Both the position numbers and the translations under genes were made by a program. This document shows, one piece after another, positions 15,556-24,923 of a stretch of 64,000 nucleotides of DNA (position 1 is the first letter of the stretch; each line of letters starts with the position of its first letter). The DNA comes from Yoonia sp. BS5-3 (GTDB lineage: Bacteria; Pseudomonadota; Alphaproteobacteria; Rhodobacterales; Rhodobacteraceae): positions 1-64,000 of the forward strand of contig NZ_CP150951.2 of assembly GCF_038069655.2 (NCBI RefSeq), written 5' to 3'. The notes below the pieces were generated by a model. It ran no database searches, had not been told where the DNA came from, and worked only from the letters and a program-made list of their open reading frames with translations.

Positions 15556-16158
15556 ATGTATTGGGCCAATATGAATTTGAATGAAAAGACGAAGCGTGCC
15601 GGAGATTTGCGCCAAACGCTCATCAGCGCGGGAATAGACTTGTTACAAAGCGGCGGTGCAAATGCGCTGACACTCCGTAAATGTGCTGCACGTGCCGGGG
15701 TCTCTCACGCGGCACCGGCTCATCACTTTGACGGTATAGAAGGACTGCTCACTGCAATTGCGGCACGCGGCCATGAAACGTTTACTGCGACAATGCTTGC
15801 TCACTTGAGCCGTGCACCGAACCTGAACCGAGATCGCCTTTATTCCATATGTGAAGGGTATTTGGGATTTGCTGCGGCAAATCAGGCCCTCTATGGATTG
15901 ATGTTTAATTCCAGCCAGATAGATTTCTGCGATCCAGACCTTGGCGCAAAATCTCGCGCCTCATTCGAAATTTTGGAACAGTGCTGCGCGCCCTTTCAAG
16001 ACACGAATACTGGCCCTTTGACGCTCGAAATCACGATTTGGTCGTTGCTGCACGGATATTGCAGCTTTACCAAGAAAGTCCGCGAAGGAAGTCCAATGCA
16101 TCCGGCAAATCGAATACCATTTCGGCAGCTTTTTGACTATGTCGTTCCGTCAAATTAG
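15556..16158 (+). CDS. TetR family transcriptional regulator
   Basis: 200-aa repressor. The N-terminal TetR HTH spans about residues 15-65 (LISAGIDLLQSGGANALTLRKCAARAGVSHAAPAHHF). The ligand-binding half resembles the WHG-type C-terminal domain (LYGLMFNS, and WSLLHGYCSF). A second ATG at 15571 is possible; neither has a clear ribosome-binding site and the transcript may be leaderless. Operators at 15500 and 15535 lie immediately upstream. The ligand is unknown. Confidence 0.9.
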   Translation: MYWANMNLNEKTKRAGDLRQTLISAGIDLLQSGGANALTLRKCAARAGVSHAAPAHHFDGIEGLLTAIAARGHETFTATMLAHLSRAPNLNRDRLYSICEGYLGFAAANQALYGLMFNSSQIDFCDPDLGAKSRASFEILEQCCAPFQDTNTGPLTLEITIWSLLHGYCSFTKKVREGSPMHPANRIPFRQLFDYVVPSN

Positions 16159-16323
16159 CCTGAACTCTGGAACACCTTGGACCATAGGCTGACACTCACG
16201 CGTAGCGCAGCATCCGTCGAAGAGAGCTCATTGCCGCCAATCGCCGCATCCAAGACAAGCGGCAGCTTTCGCTGTCTGGATCAATATTCTGACGTAACCG
16301 CACGCATCTGTGGACGTTGCACG

Positions 16324-16725
16324 CTAGCCCTCTGGCAGCCGGTCGGCTTTTTTGCGGACCAGCACGCTCCGCAGATCATGCATCGCCAGCAGCAACCGAT
16401 CGGTGACGTCCTCTAGTTCGGCATCACTGGCCTTTGACTGCGCCCATTGGGTCGTCAGGTTCAGATGATCGACCGTCCGGTGGATATCATCAAGTGCCCG
16501 GGCCGACAGAAGGGCCATCCTTTGCTCAAGCCAGGCCGTGATCGCCGCCTTGTCAGTCTCGGAAAGACTGTAATCCCCATGCGGTTTGAAATCGCCCTGA
16601 TTGGTGTTGACCACAGCAATCTGATCCATCTCAATCCGGCGCTGGCGATTTTCGCTGGCGATACGAAATACAGCCGCCCCGTTTTCACGGATGCGGAAAT
16701 AGTATTCGGGTAGCGCGTTGGTCAT
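16324..16725 (-). CDS. Conserved hypothetical protein
   Basis: A 133-aa soluble protein. The N-terminal half (ALPEYYFRIRENGAAVFRIASENRQRRIEMDQIAVVN) is predicted to be beta-rich and the C-terminal half helical. I do not recognise a family. ATG at 16725 is chosen because AAAGGA lies 10 bases before it; an upstream in-frame start would add 13 residues. Monocistronic, convergent with the TetR gene. The 165 bp between the two stops holds nothing I can identify. Confidence 0.7.
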   Translation of the reverse strand: MTNALPEYYFRIRENGAAVFRIASENRQRRIEMDQIAVVNTNQGDFKPHGDYSLSETDKAAITAWLEQRMALLSARALDDIHRTVDHLNLTTQWAQSKASDAELEDVTDRLLLAMHDLRSVLVRKKADRLPEG

Positions 16726-16817
16726 TGCGGGCGGTCCTTTACAATCATAACGCGATGTTAGCACCCGGCCTAAGAGGTGGCCACCTTACTGTGGCGAGTG
16801 ACGTCATCGTGGTGCCA

Positions 16818-17828
16818 TCACCCAATCTGCGCCTTCGCCACCGGCACCACGGCCTGTTCAATCAACCGCATCAGATCGCCGAAATATCCACCGCTGCGCG
16901 CAGGCTGCGTCGGGTCAGAGGTCAGCGCCATCGTCATCTGCAACTCCGGCACGATCACAATGATCTGCCCCCCATAGCCCCGCGCCAAGGCAAAGCGCAC
17001 CCCGCTTGTCTGCCCCAGAAACCAGCCATAGCCATAGCTCAGCCCGGAAAACGGCGAACGTGTTCTGATCTCAAAGGATTGGCGCACCCAATCGGCGCTG
17101 AGCACCTGCGCGCCTTCAAACTGGCCATCCAGACGGTACATCTCGCCAAAGCGCACCATTGCATCCAGCGTCAGCGCCATCTCGTTGCCGCCCAGATAAC
17201 GGCCCTGCGGATCGCGGGTCCAGGCGGGAATGTCGATGCCAAGCGGGCCGCCCAAACGGCTGCGCGCCAAGCTGAGCAGCGACTGGCCCGACACCTCGGC
17301 CAGGACTGCGCCCAGAATATGGAATGAGCCTGTCGAATACAGCATCCGGCTGCCCGGCGTGGCCACAAATGGGCGCGCCAAGGCGTTGGACACCCAATTT
17401 GCGCTGCTGACCCAGCCCCCGTAATTGGCCCCTGACGTCCGCTCAAGCCCGGTCTGCATTGTCACCAGATGCGCCATTGTAATTTGCCGAACGCGCGGAT
17501 CGGCCCCTACCGGGATCAGCGCCGGGGCCACATCGCCCAGCGTGGCGTCCAGCGACGCGATCTCGCCGCGATCAAGCGCTGCACCTGTCAGGGCGGCCAC
17601 GATGGATTTCGAGACAGATTTGATGGGCACCGCCCGGTTCAAACCCGGCCCGCGAAACACCTCTGAGACCACAAGCCCCCCCGCCTGCCGGATCATCAAG
17701 GCATGACATTGTGACAAAGCACGCGCTTGCCCGGCAACGGCGGCCCAAGGGTCTGCCTGCGCCAATGCCGGGGCAGCCAGCAAAGCCCCTGCCCCCGCCA
17801 ACATCGTTCTGCGATCCATCTGCGGCAT
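16818..17828 (-). CDS. Exported serine hydrolase, class C beta-lactamase/DD-peptidase fold
   Basis: 336 aa. The N-terminus has an RR pair followed by a hydrophobic stretch (MDRRTMLAGAGALLAAPALAQA), suggesting Tat or Sec export to the periplasm. The beta-lactamase-fold residues are present: S71-V-S-K74 as the SxxK motif and Y164-S-T as the YxN-type motif. The RGYGGQ stretch lies where the third (KTG-like) motif would be. Such proteins include esterases and D-aminopeptidases as well as lactamases, so resistance should not be assumed. AGAGGA precedes the ATG at 17828. An internal ATG at 17819 is also possible. Confidence 0.88.
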   Translation of the reverse strand: MPQMDRRTMLAGAGALLAAPALAQADPWAAVAGQARALSQCHALMIRQAGGLVVSEVFRGPGLNRAVPIKSVSKSIVAALTGAALDRGEIASLDATLGDVAPALIPVGADPRVRQITMAHLVTMQTGLERTSGANYGGWVSSANWVSNALARPFVATPGSRMLYSTGSFHILGAVLAEVSGQSLLSLARSRLGGPLGIDIPAWTRDPQGRYLGGNEMALTLDAMVRFGEMYRLDGQFEGAQVLSADWVRQSFEIRTRSPFSGLSYGYGWFLGQTSGVRFALARGYGGQIIVIVPELQMTMALTSDPTQPARSGGYFGDLMRLIEQAVVPVAKAQIG

Positions 17829-17902
17829 GATTTTCCTCTTATCTCGCGCTTGCAGAAATTATAGCGCGGAGGTCGGAACGGGCCAGCCACATTTGCGTGG
17901 GG

Positions 17903-18586
17903 TCAAGGACGATAACAGCCGCTATCGTAGAAATCTTTGAGTGTCTGGCCTTTTGCGGGGCGGAACCGGTCCAGTTCTTGCAAATCCGCCACCCGGTCGA
18001 GCCGGAACATCCGGAACCCCTCGCGCAGTTCGCACCAGCAGACGGCGGTCCAGACTTTACCCCAGAACCAGACGCCAAGCGGGCGGACAACCCGCGCGGT
18101 TTCCTGACCCGCCTCGTCGCGGTAACTCATTTGCAAACGGATATGATCCTGCGCCGCACTTTCAAAGCAGTCCAAATAGTCACGCCAATGACCCTGATGC
18201 CATGGGGTTTCCAAAGCATGGACGCTGACCTGCCCCACAAGAGGGCGCGCCGCATCGGGCAACACGGCATCGATCTTCACCAGCGCCTCTTCTGCGGCGG
18301 CGGCCATCTTGGTGCCGCCCCAGCTTTGCAATAGGCGGGCACCGGATACTAACGCCACGATCTCTTCTTGGGTGAACATCAGGGGCGGCAGATCATAGCC
18401 CTCGCGCATCAGATAACCGACACCCGCTTCGCCATCGATCGGCACGCCCGATCCAATCAGATGGGCCACGTCGCGGTAAATGGTCCGCGGCGTGACCTCT
18501 AGCCTTTCGGCCAATTGTGCAGCCGTGATCAGCCGGCCGCCTCGCAGATATTGCAATATCTGGAACAGACGGTCGGCCCGGCGCAT
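17903..18586 (-). CDS. YafY-type transcriptional regulator (HTH_11 and WYL domains)
   Basis: 227 aa. A DeoR-like winged HTH occupies residues 1-60 (RADRLFQILQYLRGGRLITAAQLAERLEVTPRTIYRDV) and a WYL ligand-sensing domain the C-terminal half (LQMSYRDEAGQETARVVRPLGVWFWGKVWTAVCWCELREGFRMFRLDRV). Its ATG follows directly on the stop of the upstream VOC gene, so the two are coupled and the VOC protein is probably functionally linked. The ligand is unknown. Confidence 0.9.
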   Translation of the reverse strand: MRRADRLFQILQYLRGGRLITAAQLAERLEVTPRTIYRDVAHLIGSGVPIDGEAGVGYLMREGYDLPPLMFTQEEIVALVSGARLLQSWGGTKMAAAAEEALVKIDAVLPDAARPLVGQVSVHALETPWHQGHWRDYLDCFESAAQDHIRLQMSYRDEAGQETARVVRPLGVWFWGKVWTAVCWCELREGFRMFRLDRVADLQELDRFRPAKGQTLKDFYDSGCYRP

Positions 18587-18949
18587 CTAGGCGGCCTCAA
18601 ACAGGCCAAGCGAATTGCCATCCGGGTCGGTGGCATAGGCGAAGCGGCCAGGGGGGATGGTGATGGCGGGGCTGACAATGGCACCGCCTGCCTTGGTGCA
18701 GCGGTCAATGGCGGCTTCCAAATTGTCGGGCACCGCCAGATGCAGGGTCGGGCCATTGCCCGATGCCGGCTCGCCCGGATAAAGATGGCCGCCGATCCCG
18801 CTCATCTGGGCATCGAAATTGACCATATCGTTGGGGCCGCTGGTATCGCGGGCCATGTTGAAGCCAAAGACGGTTTCATAAAAGGCCTGCGCCTTATCAA
18901 GATCGCGCACGGGGATTTCGGCCCAAACGACGGTTGGTTTCTGTGTCAT
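18587..18949 (-). CDS. VOC (glyoxalase/bleomycin-resistance fold) family protein
   Basis: 120 aa with two beta-alpha-beta-beta-beta modules: PTVVWAEIPVRDLDKAQAFYETVFGFN and GNGPTLHLAVPDNLEAAIDRCTKAGG, ending FAYATDPDGNSLGLFEAA. This is the PhnB/YdcJ-like subgroup of small VOC proteins with unknown substrates. The ATG at 18949 follows GGAGATGTAAC. It is the first gene of a two-gene operon with the YafY-like regulator and diverges from an Rrf2 gene 162 bp away. Confidence 0.88.
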   Translation of the reverse strand: MTQKPTVVWAEIPVRDLDKAQAFYETVFGFNMARDTSGPNDMVNFDAQMSGIGGHLYPGEPASGNGPTLHLAVPDNLEAAIDRCTKAGGAIVSPAITIPPGRFAYATDPDGNSLGLFEAA

Positions 18950-19111
18950 GTTACATCTCCTTTGTTGCGGGTGATGCAGGACTTTAATCATACCCCTGCT
19001 GACAGCGTTGTGTCAGCATGTTTCAGCAGGCAACCCATGGCATGGAAAAGGCGCTATTCGCATGGCATAATCATGGATAAAATTTAACCACGAATCAAGG
19101 ATAGCTTTAAA

Positions 19112-19618
19112 ATGAAACTTGGCGACGGTGTAGAACAGGCAATTCATGCGGTATCGGTTCTGGGTGCGGTGCCCGATGGCGGCGTGTTATCCGCAGCCGC
19201 ATTGGCCGATTTTCATGGGGTGTCCACCAGTTATCTGCTGAAACATCTGCAATCGCTCTCGCGGGCGGGCATCCTGCACACAGTCCCGGGGCCACGGGGC
19301 GGCTATTGCCTGGCGCGGCCTGCAGACCAGATCAGCTTGCTTGATATCATTCTTGCGGTGGAGGGGCCCGAACCGGCATTTCGGTGCAAGGAAATCCGGC
19401 GCAATGGCCCCAACCCCTTGCCGCCCGAACGGCTAACGGCCCCCTGCCAGATCAATGCGGCGATGCTCAGGGCCGAACAGGCCTATCGCAACGCATTACG
19501 CGCTGTCAGCATCGCAGAGATCAACGCCAAGGTCATAGCCGAGGATGATGGCAGCATCGCGGCCCGTGGCTGCGCGTTTCTGGAACAAAACCTCAGACAG
19601 ACCCACCCGAAATCATAA
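19112..19618 (+). CDS. Rrf2 family transcriptional regulator
   Basis: 168 aa. A winged HTH of the Rrf2 type spans residues 1-85 (LSAAALADFHGVSTSYLLKHLQSLSRAGILHTVPGPRGGYCLA). C92 and C112 lie in the region where Fe-S Rrf2 proteins have three cysteines; a third close by is missing, so iron-sulfur sensing is doubtful. It is followed 12 bp later by an AhpD-like gene, and a link to oxidative or nitrosative stress is plausible. Confidence 0.9.
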   Translation: MKLGDGVEQAIHAVSVLGAVPDGGVLSAAALADFHGVSTSYLLKHLQSLSRAGILHTVPGPRGGYCLARPADQISLLDIILAVEGPEPAFRCKEIRRNGPNPLPPERLTAPCQINAAMLRAEQAYRNALRAVSIAEINAKVIAEDDGSIAARGCAFLEQNLRQTHPKS

Positions 19619-19630
19619 CAGAAGGAGAGT

Positions 19631-20089
19631 ATGATGACCCCAAGATTTGACTATATGAGCGCGGCCCCTGATGCGTTCAGGGCCGTTTATGGGCTTGAGC
19701 AGTATATATCGGAAAAATCCGGCCTTGATCCGCATCTGATCCACCTGATCAAGCTGCGCGCCTCACAGATCAATGGCTGCGCCTATTGCGTCGACATGCA
19801 TAGCCAAGAAATGCGCAAGGACGGGATCAGCGAACAGATTATCGCCTTGGTCTGCGTATGGCGTGAAACTCCGTTCTTTGATGCGCGTGAACGCGCCGTG
19901 CTTGGCTGGGTCGAAGCAGTCACCAAGATCAGCGACACCGGCGCAGACGATGCCGATTACGCGCCGCTGAAAGCGCATTTCGATGAGACGGACATTGCCA
20001 ATCTGACGCTGGCGATCAGCACAATCAATGTCTGGAACCGGCTTGCGATCAGCGCCCGGACACCGCCTGCGGTTCAGGTCGCCGCTTAG
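19631..20089 (+). CDS. AhpD-like carboxymuconolactone decarboxylase family protein
   Basis: 152 aa, all-helical AhpD/CMD fold. The catalytic C50-A-Y-C53 with H57 (GCAYCVDMHSQE) is the redox-active CxxC...H motif of alkylhydroperoxidase-like proteins. GAAGGAGAGT precedes the ATG, with a second ATG three bases on. It is co-transcribed with the upstream Rrf2 regulator. Probable role: peroxide reduction or thiol-disulfide chemistry; the reductant and substrate are unknown. Confidence 0.9.
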   Translation: MMTPRFDYMSAAPDAFRAVYGLEQYISEKSGLDPHLIHLIKLRASQINGCAYCVDMHSQEMRKDGISEQIIALVCVWRETPFFDARERAVLGWVEAVTKISDTGADDADYAPLKAHFDETDIANLTLAISTINVWNRLAISARTPPAVQVAA

Positions 20090-20091
20090 GG

Positions 20092-20841
20092 TCAGGACAA
20101 CCAGTCCAACCCTGCCCCGGTATCACTTGCCGGGGTATATTCGCCGCTGACCCAGCCCTGATACCCATCCGCATCGAGCTGCGCAAAAAAGGCCGGATAA
20201 TCGATCTCACCGGGCCCCGGCTCTGACCTATGCGGGGTCTGGGCGACTTGGACATGGGTGACAAGATCCCGGTATTTTTTCCAGGCCGCCAGGGCATCGC
20301 CCGTGATCGATTGGGCGTGATAGGCATCAAACTGCAATCTGACATTCGGCGCACCCACGGCTACGATCACATCGCGGGCCAGATCAAAATCATTGAGGAA
20401 GTAGCCAGGCATGGCCGCAGGGCCAATCGGCTCGATCGTCAGGCTCTGCCCCGGCGCCTCAGCCGCGGCCCAGCGCAGATTATCGATCAAAACGGTACGG
20501 GCTTCGGGGCCCTCTGCCTCGCCGGACATCAGATGCAGGTGTGTTGCGTCCAGCGTCTTAGCATATCGCAAAGCCCGTTTGAAATCGCGGCGAAACCGCT
20601 CTTGCAAACCGGGCACGGCCGCAAAACCGGGCTCACCGCCTGTGTAATTGGGCGGCGGGCAATTGATCAGCGCCATGCGTAATTCATAGCGGGACAGCTG
20701 ATTGACAATGTCCTGGGCATTCACGTCATAGGGGGACAGCACTTCGACCGCGTCAAAACCTGCATCCTTGGCGGCGGCAAAACGTTCCAGAAAGGGCAAC
20801 TCGGTAAAAAGCCAGGTCAGGTTGGCACAGTAATTGGGCAT
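20092..20841 (-). CDS. hyi: Hydroxypyruvate isomerase family TIM-barrel protein
   Basis: 249 aa, xylose-isomerase-like TIM barrel. Family segments include MPNYCANLTWLFTELPFLER, DAVEVLSPYD, HLHLMSG, SLTIEPIG, LQFDAYHAQ and GWVSGEY. The acidic and histidine metal ligands lie in the EPIG, DAYH and GEY segments. It interconverts hydroxypyruvate and tartronate semialdehyde in glyoxylate metabolism. The ATG at 20841 (AAGGAC upstream) is preferred to the longer frame, which would add 48 low-complexity residues. It is convergent with the AhpD-like gene, with only 2 bp between stops. Confidence 0.88.
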   Translation of the reverse strand: MPNYCANLTWLFTELPFLERFAAAKDAGFDAVEVLSPYDVNAQDIVNQLSRYELRMALINCPPPNYTGGEPGFAAVPGLQERFRRDFKRALRYAKTLDATHLHLMSGEAEGPEARTVLIDNLRWAAAEAPGQSLTIEPIGPAAMPGYFLNDFDLARDVIVAVGAPNVRLQFDAYHAQSITGDALAAWKKYRDLVTHVQVAQTPHRSEPGPGEIDYPAFFAQLDADGYQGWVSGEYTPASDTGAGLDWLS

Positions 20842-21136
20842 TGGCAGGTCCTTGAACAGTCCGGATGATCTTGCCCCGTGATGACCCGGCGATGCAATCA
20901 CTTTGCGATTAGCGACAGCCGCACCCGAACAGGCTAGTGCTAAGCTGTGCTGACGTTCAGCATCACGCGCTGGGCCGCCGCCCATACCCGAGGGTCATGC
21001 AAAAACCGACATTTGACAAAACAAGGCCGCGCCGAGGCCACATGAGGATCACAATTTTATCTGAGTTAGCGCCCCTCTAAGGAGCATTGGCCAATTCGCC
21101 ACGATGGCAGGCCAGTCAAAAACAAGGACTTAATGA

Positions 21137-22030
21137 GTGAACAAGATGTTACTGAAATGCGGAACCCTCGCCTTAACACTGGCCGCAGCGACACATGTCG
21201 CAGCGCAGGATTTGCAAGGGACAGTTGGTCTGCAAATCGGGGCGAACCGGGTGGCTGAATACGACCAGCCTACTCCAGAACTAAGCACGGTTGGCGCGGC
21301 CACCCTAAACGGGCGATTTGCATATCAACCCAATGACACAATGATCTATGCAGGTGATTTTTTCCTGCGTTACGATGATTTTGCCAATGGAACACAGGGT
21401 GATTTCACCGATAATGAAGATCCCGAGTTGCGCGGCCAAATTGGTCTGCAGGCGCTCTACGCCTTAACGGACGCAACGCGCGCCGGTGGATTTTTCAGCT
21501 ACGCCGATCAAAGATCGCAATCGCAAGACATCGCGGATGAGTATGACACTTGGCTTCTCGGTTTGACGGCTCAAACCGACCTGTCGGATGCTTTTCTTGG
21601 CTATGCGCAATTGGCACATGGCAGCAACACAAAAGGCGACGACGCAGGTGAGGGGTTTAACGCCGGGAGCGTCGTTCGCGGGGGCCTGGTCTATTTTGCA
21701 AGTGACGCATTGATCATTGCAGCCGACTTGCAGCTTGCAGGCACGCCAAACTATATCGACGACGACGATCTGGGCTATTTCAACAGCTTCGAGCTGATGG
21801 CGGAAATGCAATTGGGTCAAAGCCTGCCCCTGACAACCGAGTTTGGATTGCGCCGGTCTGTCATCACCAGTTCCGATGAGGATGACCACCTTAGCGAGAT
21901 CGAAGCTTTCGTCGGGGTGAACTACAACTTCGGTGGTGCCTCCTTAACGGACAAGTGGCGCAACGGCGTTGCATACGGAACGCCCGACCTACCAGCCCGG
22001 GCATCTGCCTGGACAGAATGGGCCGACTGA
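21137..22030 (+). CDS. Outer-membrane beta-barrel-type exported protein
   Basis: 297 aa with a signal peptide (MLLKCGTLALTLAAATHVAAQ) and alternating hydrophobic strands typical of a barrel (IYAGDFFLRYDDF, AFLGYAQLAHG, LIIAADLQLAG, AFVGVNYNFGG). The protein does not end in the usual terminal aromatic residue but runs on for about 30 residues after the last strand. The GTG at 21137 has AAGGA 8 bp upstream; an ATG at 21146 is an alternative. Function unknown. It is convergent with a second barrel-like gene and shares a terminator with it. Confidence 0.75.
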   Translation: MNKMLLKCGTLALTLAAATHVAAQDLQGTVGLQIGANRVAEYDQPTPELSTVGAATLNGRFAYQPNDTMIYAGDFFLRYDDFANGTQGDFTDNEDPELRGQIGLQALYALTDATRAGGFFSYADQRSQSQDIADEYDTWLLGLTAQTDLSDAFLGYAQLAHGSNTKGDDAGEGFNAGSVVRGGLVYFASDALIIAADLQLAGTPNYIDDDDLGYFNSFELMAEMQLGQSLPLTTEFGLRRSVITSSDEDDHLSEIEAFVGVNYNFGGASLTDKWRNGVAYGTPDLPARASAWTEWAD

Positions 22031-22087
22031 AGCGAGCCGTCCCCCACCACCGAAAGACTAGCGCCGATGCGCCATTTCAAAAAATCA

Positions 22088-22112
22088 AAGGCCCACGCAT
22101 TGCGTGGGCCTT
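22088..22112. terminator. Bidirectional stem-loop terminator
   Basis: An 11-bp perfect stem (AAGGCCCACGC with GCGTGGGCCTT) with an ATT loop lies between two convergent genes. The T-tract is short on both sides. Confidence 0.75.
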
Positions 22113-22145
22113 CTGCTATATTGTCCAAAAACTTGAAGTCTGGAG

Positions 22146-23036
22146 TTAGAAACCCAAGCCAAAACCAGCCAGCTGATCATCAATTGCGTCTTGTGAAAAC
22201 CGGCTATCAAGACGTTGGCGCGAGCCCGTCTCAAATGTAAGGGATGCCTGCAAATGCACCACTTCATCAGCAATGGTTTCATCGTTGATCACACCGTAGC
22301 TTGCGTCAAACCAAAGACCATCGACCAACTGGTATCCGCCGCCAATGGTGAACACATCGGCTTCGACAAAGTCATCGCCATATGTCGTTTGGTAAACAGC
22401 GGCCGCACGGATTTGTGGCGTGATATCGTAGGTCCCGCGAACGCCGAATACACCACCGTCAAACTCGCTATTGCTGTCAATCGTAGACCGTGCCTGGATT
22501 GGGCCCTCGTTATATTCAGCAATCAGCTTATAGGCGGTACCGTCGAACTCAGATTCGGTTGATAGGATAGTGCCGACAGATACAGCGGGCGCAATTGCCG
22601 CTTCACCGTAAAAAGTTGTGGTGATGTTATCTTCATCAAAATCCGCCTGCGAGATGTTCACGGCAACACCGAATTGCGCGGTTTCATACTGTCCGAAGGC
22701 TTCAAAACCGTTCGTTGTGTCCCCGATTTCCGGGTCAAAAGCAAAAAGGCCAAGCCCGGCCAAAACGCCTGGCGCAAATTTGTAAGCCGCAGACGCGCCG
22801 TATCCAGTGCCAACATTATCGCCATTCACAGCAGAGTTAGCAATTTGCCCCGTCAGCAGGAACTGCGAAATTTCGTATTCGACATCGCCCTGAAGAAGAC
22901 GGACATCAAACTCGCCAGAGGCATCGGCGTCATAATCTGAGAAATCATAGCTGAGACGGCCATAGGTTACGCCGTCAGCAAATGCTGGGGCAGCCATCAA
23001 AGCGGCGACAGCGGTCATTGTGATTGATCGGAACAT
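22146..23036 (-). CDS. Outer-membrane porin-like beta-barrel protein
   Basis: 296 aa with a signal peptide cleaved near AFADG (residue 21) and regularly spaced amphipathic strands (VEYEISQFLLTGQIANS, AFGQYETAQFGVAVNIS, TAYKLIAEYNEGPIQARSTI, ADVFTIGGGYQLVDGLWFDASYGVI). It ends in FGLGF, giving the C-terminal phenylalanine of barrel proteins. It resembles rhodobacteral porin-like proteins but is shorter than a standard 16-strand porin. AAAGGAGAA precedes the ATG. The 235 bp upstream of it up to the next gene hold no feature I can name. Confidence 0.82.
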   Translation of the reverse strand: MFRSITMTAVAALMAAPAFADGVTYGRLSYDFSDYDADASGEFDVRLLQGDVEYEISQFLLTGQIANSAVNGDNVGTGYGASAAYKFAPGVLAGLGLFAFDPEIGDTTNGFEAFGQYETAQFGVAVNISQADFDEDNITTTFYGEAAIAPAVSVGTILSTESEFDGTAYKLIAEYNEGPIQARSTIDSNSEFDGGVFGVRGTYDITPQIRAAAVYQTTYGDDFVEADVFTIGGGYQLVDGLWFDASYGVINDETIADEVVHLQASLTFETGSRQRLDSRFSQDAIDDQLAGFGLGF

Positions 23037-23271
23037 TGTCTTCTCCTTTAAGAATATGTGCGCCGCATATGAATGTCACATCTGAGGTTACAACGACCGG
23101 ATCGCTGCAATCGCATCGACTGATGCATCCGCGCCACAGGGCCCAAAGCAGCCGTGTACAAGCACCGCAAGAAGAGCCTTAAAAGTAAGGGCCGCGCTCG
23201 CCCAGCCGTCACCACTCTTCAAAAAAATGTGAAATGCTCTTGCAGCCCGAACTCGCCGAACCCGGCGCCAG

Positions 23272-23847
23272 TTACCCCAGCTCGGCCGCTGGAATAATCG
23301 GGAAAAATACGCCCTGCGAACGGACACCGAACCAGGGCGCGCCGTCATGCGTGTCCTCTTCACCGATCTCAACCAGACGGTAGAAGGATTTGCGGTCGAT
23401 CAACGCCTCAAGTTTAGCGCGCACCAGCACATAGGGCGACGGCTCGCCGGTTTCCGCATCGCGCTCAACCCGGATCGGATGATCTGGCCCGGCAATCATG
23501 CGGTCACCTAAATTGGTCTCAAATTCCAACGCCCCATCGCGCTGATTGAAATCGACCGCCACAAAAGGGGCATCGTCAACAGTGATTCCCACCCGTTCAA
23601 CCGGGGTGACCAGGACATATTCATCCCCGTCTTTCCGCAGAATCGTTGAAAACAGACGGACCAATTCGGGCCGGCCAATCGGCGTTCCCATATAAAACCA
23701 GGTGCCGTCACGGGCGATCCGCATGTCGATATGCCCGCAATGGGGCGGATTCCATAGATGAACCGGCGGCAATCCGCCTTTTTGAACAGCACGCGCGCTT
23801 GTCGCGAGGCTTTCTGCGGAGGGAGTCACAATCTTTTGTGTGGTCAT
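23272..23847 (-). CDS. DUF1285 domain-containing protein
   Basis: 191 aa. DUF1285 is recognisable from the N-terminal HLWNPPHCGHIDMRIARDGTWFYMGTPIGRPELVRLFSTILRKDGDEYVLVTPVERVGITVDDAPFVAV block. The structure of a family member is known but its function is not. Two in-frame ATGs (23859 and 23847) are possible and neither has a convincing ribosome-binding site; I list the shorter form. It diverges from the moxR-type gene with 56-68 bp between starts, an arrangement often seen in Rhodobacteraceae. Confidence 0.88.
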   Translation of the reverse strand: MTTQKIVTPSAESLATSARAVQKGGLPPVHLWNPPHCGHIDMRIARDGTWFYMGTPIGRPELVRLFSTILRKDGDEYVLVTPVERVGITVDDAPFVAVDFNQRDGALEFETNLGDRMIAGPDHPIRVERDAETGEPSPYVLVRAKLEALIDRKSFYRLVEIGEEDTHDGAPWFGVRSQGVFFPIIPAAELG

Positions 23848-23915
23848 GAATTTTGCCATTGGGGTTCATGGGATTATCTGTACGATTAGGAATATAGCTC
23901 AACCGGAGGAATGTC

Positions 23916-24923
23916 ATGGCCAACGATGCCGATCTTGTCGCCCAAATCGAAACACTGGGCGCAAAGCTGGGCGAAGCGCGCAGCAGCATCGCGGCCCGTT
24001 TCATCGGACAACAGCAGGTCGTGGACCTGACCCTGACCGCCTTGATCTGCGGCGGGCACGCGGTGCTGATCGGGCTGCCCGGTCTGGGCAAGACCCGGCT
24101 GGTGGATACGCTTTCCACCGTCATGGGGCTGAACGGGAACCGGATCCAGTTCACGCCTGATCTGATGCCTGCGGATATTCTGGGCTCTGAGGTGCTGGAA
24201 ACAACAAATGACGGATCGCGGAATTTCCGGTTCATTGAAGGGCCGATCTTTTGTCAGCTTCTGATGGCAGACGAAATCAACCGGGCCTCGCCGCGGACGC
24301 AATCGGCACTGCTGCAGGCGATGCAGGAAAAAGAAGTGACCATCGCGGGGCAGCACCGGGCGCTGGGCATCCCGTTTCACGTGTTGGCCACGCAAAACCC
24401 GATTGAACAAGAAGGCACCTATCCGCTGCCCGAAGCCCAGCTTGACCGCTTCTTGGTGCAGATCGATGTGCCCTACCCTGATCGCGCCACAGAAAAAGAC
24501 ATCCTGCTGGCCACCACCGGCGTGGAAGAGGCCGAGGCCACAGCCGCCTTCACCGCGCAAGAATTGCTCGAGGCGCAAACCGTGCTGCGGCGCATGCCAG
24601 TGGGTGACAACATCGTTGAGATGATCCTTGATCTGGTCCGCGCCTGCCGGCCGGATGACAGCTCGGCCCCTGATCTGATCACGCAAAATGTCAGCTGGGG
24701 GCCTGGCCCCCGTGCGGCGCAGGCGCTGATGCTGACGGTACGGGCGGCAGCCCTGCTGGAGGGGCGGCTTGCGCCCTCGGCTGAGGATGTGCGCCAGATG
24801 GCTATTCCTGTTCTGGAACACCGCATGGCGCTGTCCTTTGCCGCAAGGGCGCGGGGCGAGAACATTCAGGATATCATCCGCCAGGTGGCTGATCAGCGCA
24901 CGCAGGTCTCTGCCGCCGCATGA
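23916..24923 (+). CDS. MoxR family AAA+ ATPase
   Basis: 335 aa. Walker A GLPGLGKT (53-60), Walker B LLMADE (115-120), sensor and lid domain (AAA_lid_2) at the C-terminus. MoxR ATPases act as chaperones for maturation of protein complexes, generally together with VWA-domain or DUF58 partners. It is the first gene of a five-gene plus-strand operon: MoxR, DUF58, BatA-like/DUF4159, amidotransferase-like membrane protein and endonuclease-like lipoprotein. CGGAGGAATGTC precedes the ATG and the stop overlaps the next start. Confidence 0.95.
   Translation: MANDADLVAQIETLGAKLGEARSSIAARFIGQQQVVDLTLTALICGGHAVLIGLPGLGKTRLVDTLSTVMGLNGNRIQFTPDLMPADILGSEVLETTNDGSRNFRFIEGPIFCQLLMADEINRASPRTQSALLQAMQEKEVTIAGQHRALGIPFHVLATQNPIEQEGTYPLPEAQLDRFLVQIDVPYPDRATEKDILLATTGVEEAEATAAFTAQELLEAQTVLRRMPVGDNIVEMILDLVRACRPDDSSAPDLITQNVSWGPGPRAAQALMLTVRAAALLEGRLAPSAEDVRQMAIPVLEHRMALSFAARARGENIQDIIRQVADQRTQVSAAA

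Noticed and set aside
16818-17828. Antibiotic-resistance beta-lactamase
   Set aside because: The SxxK and YxT motifs show only the broad class C serine-hydrolase fold. Most such roseobacter proteins are esterases or peptidases, so resistance is not claimed.
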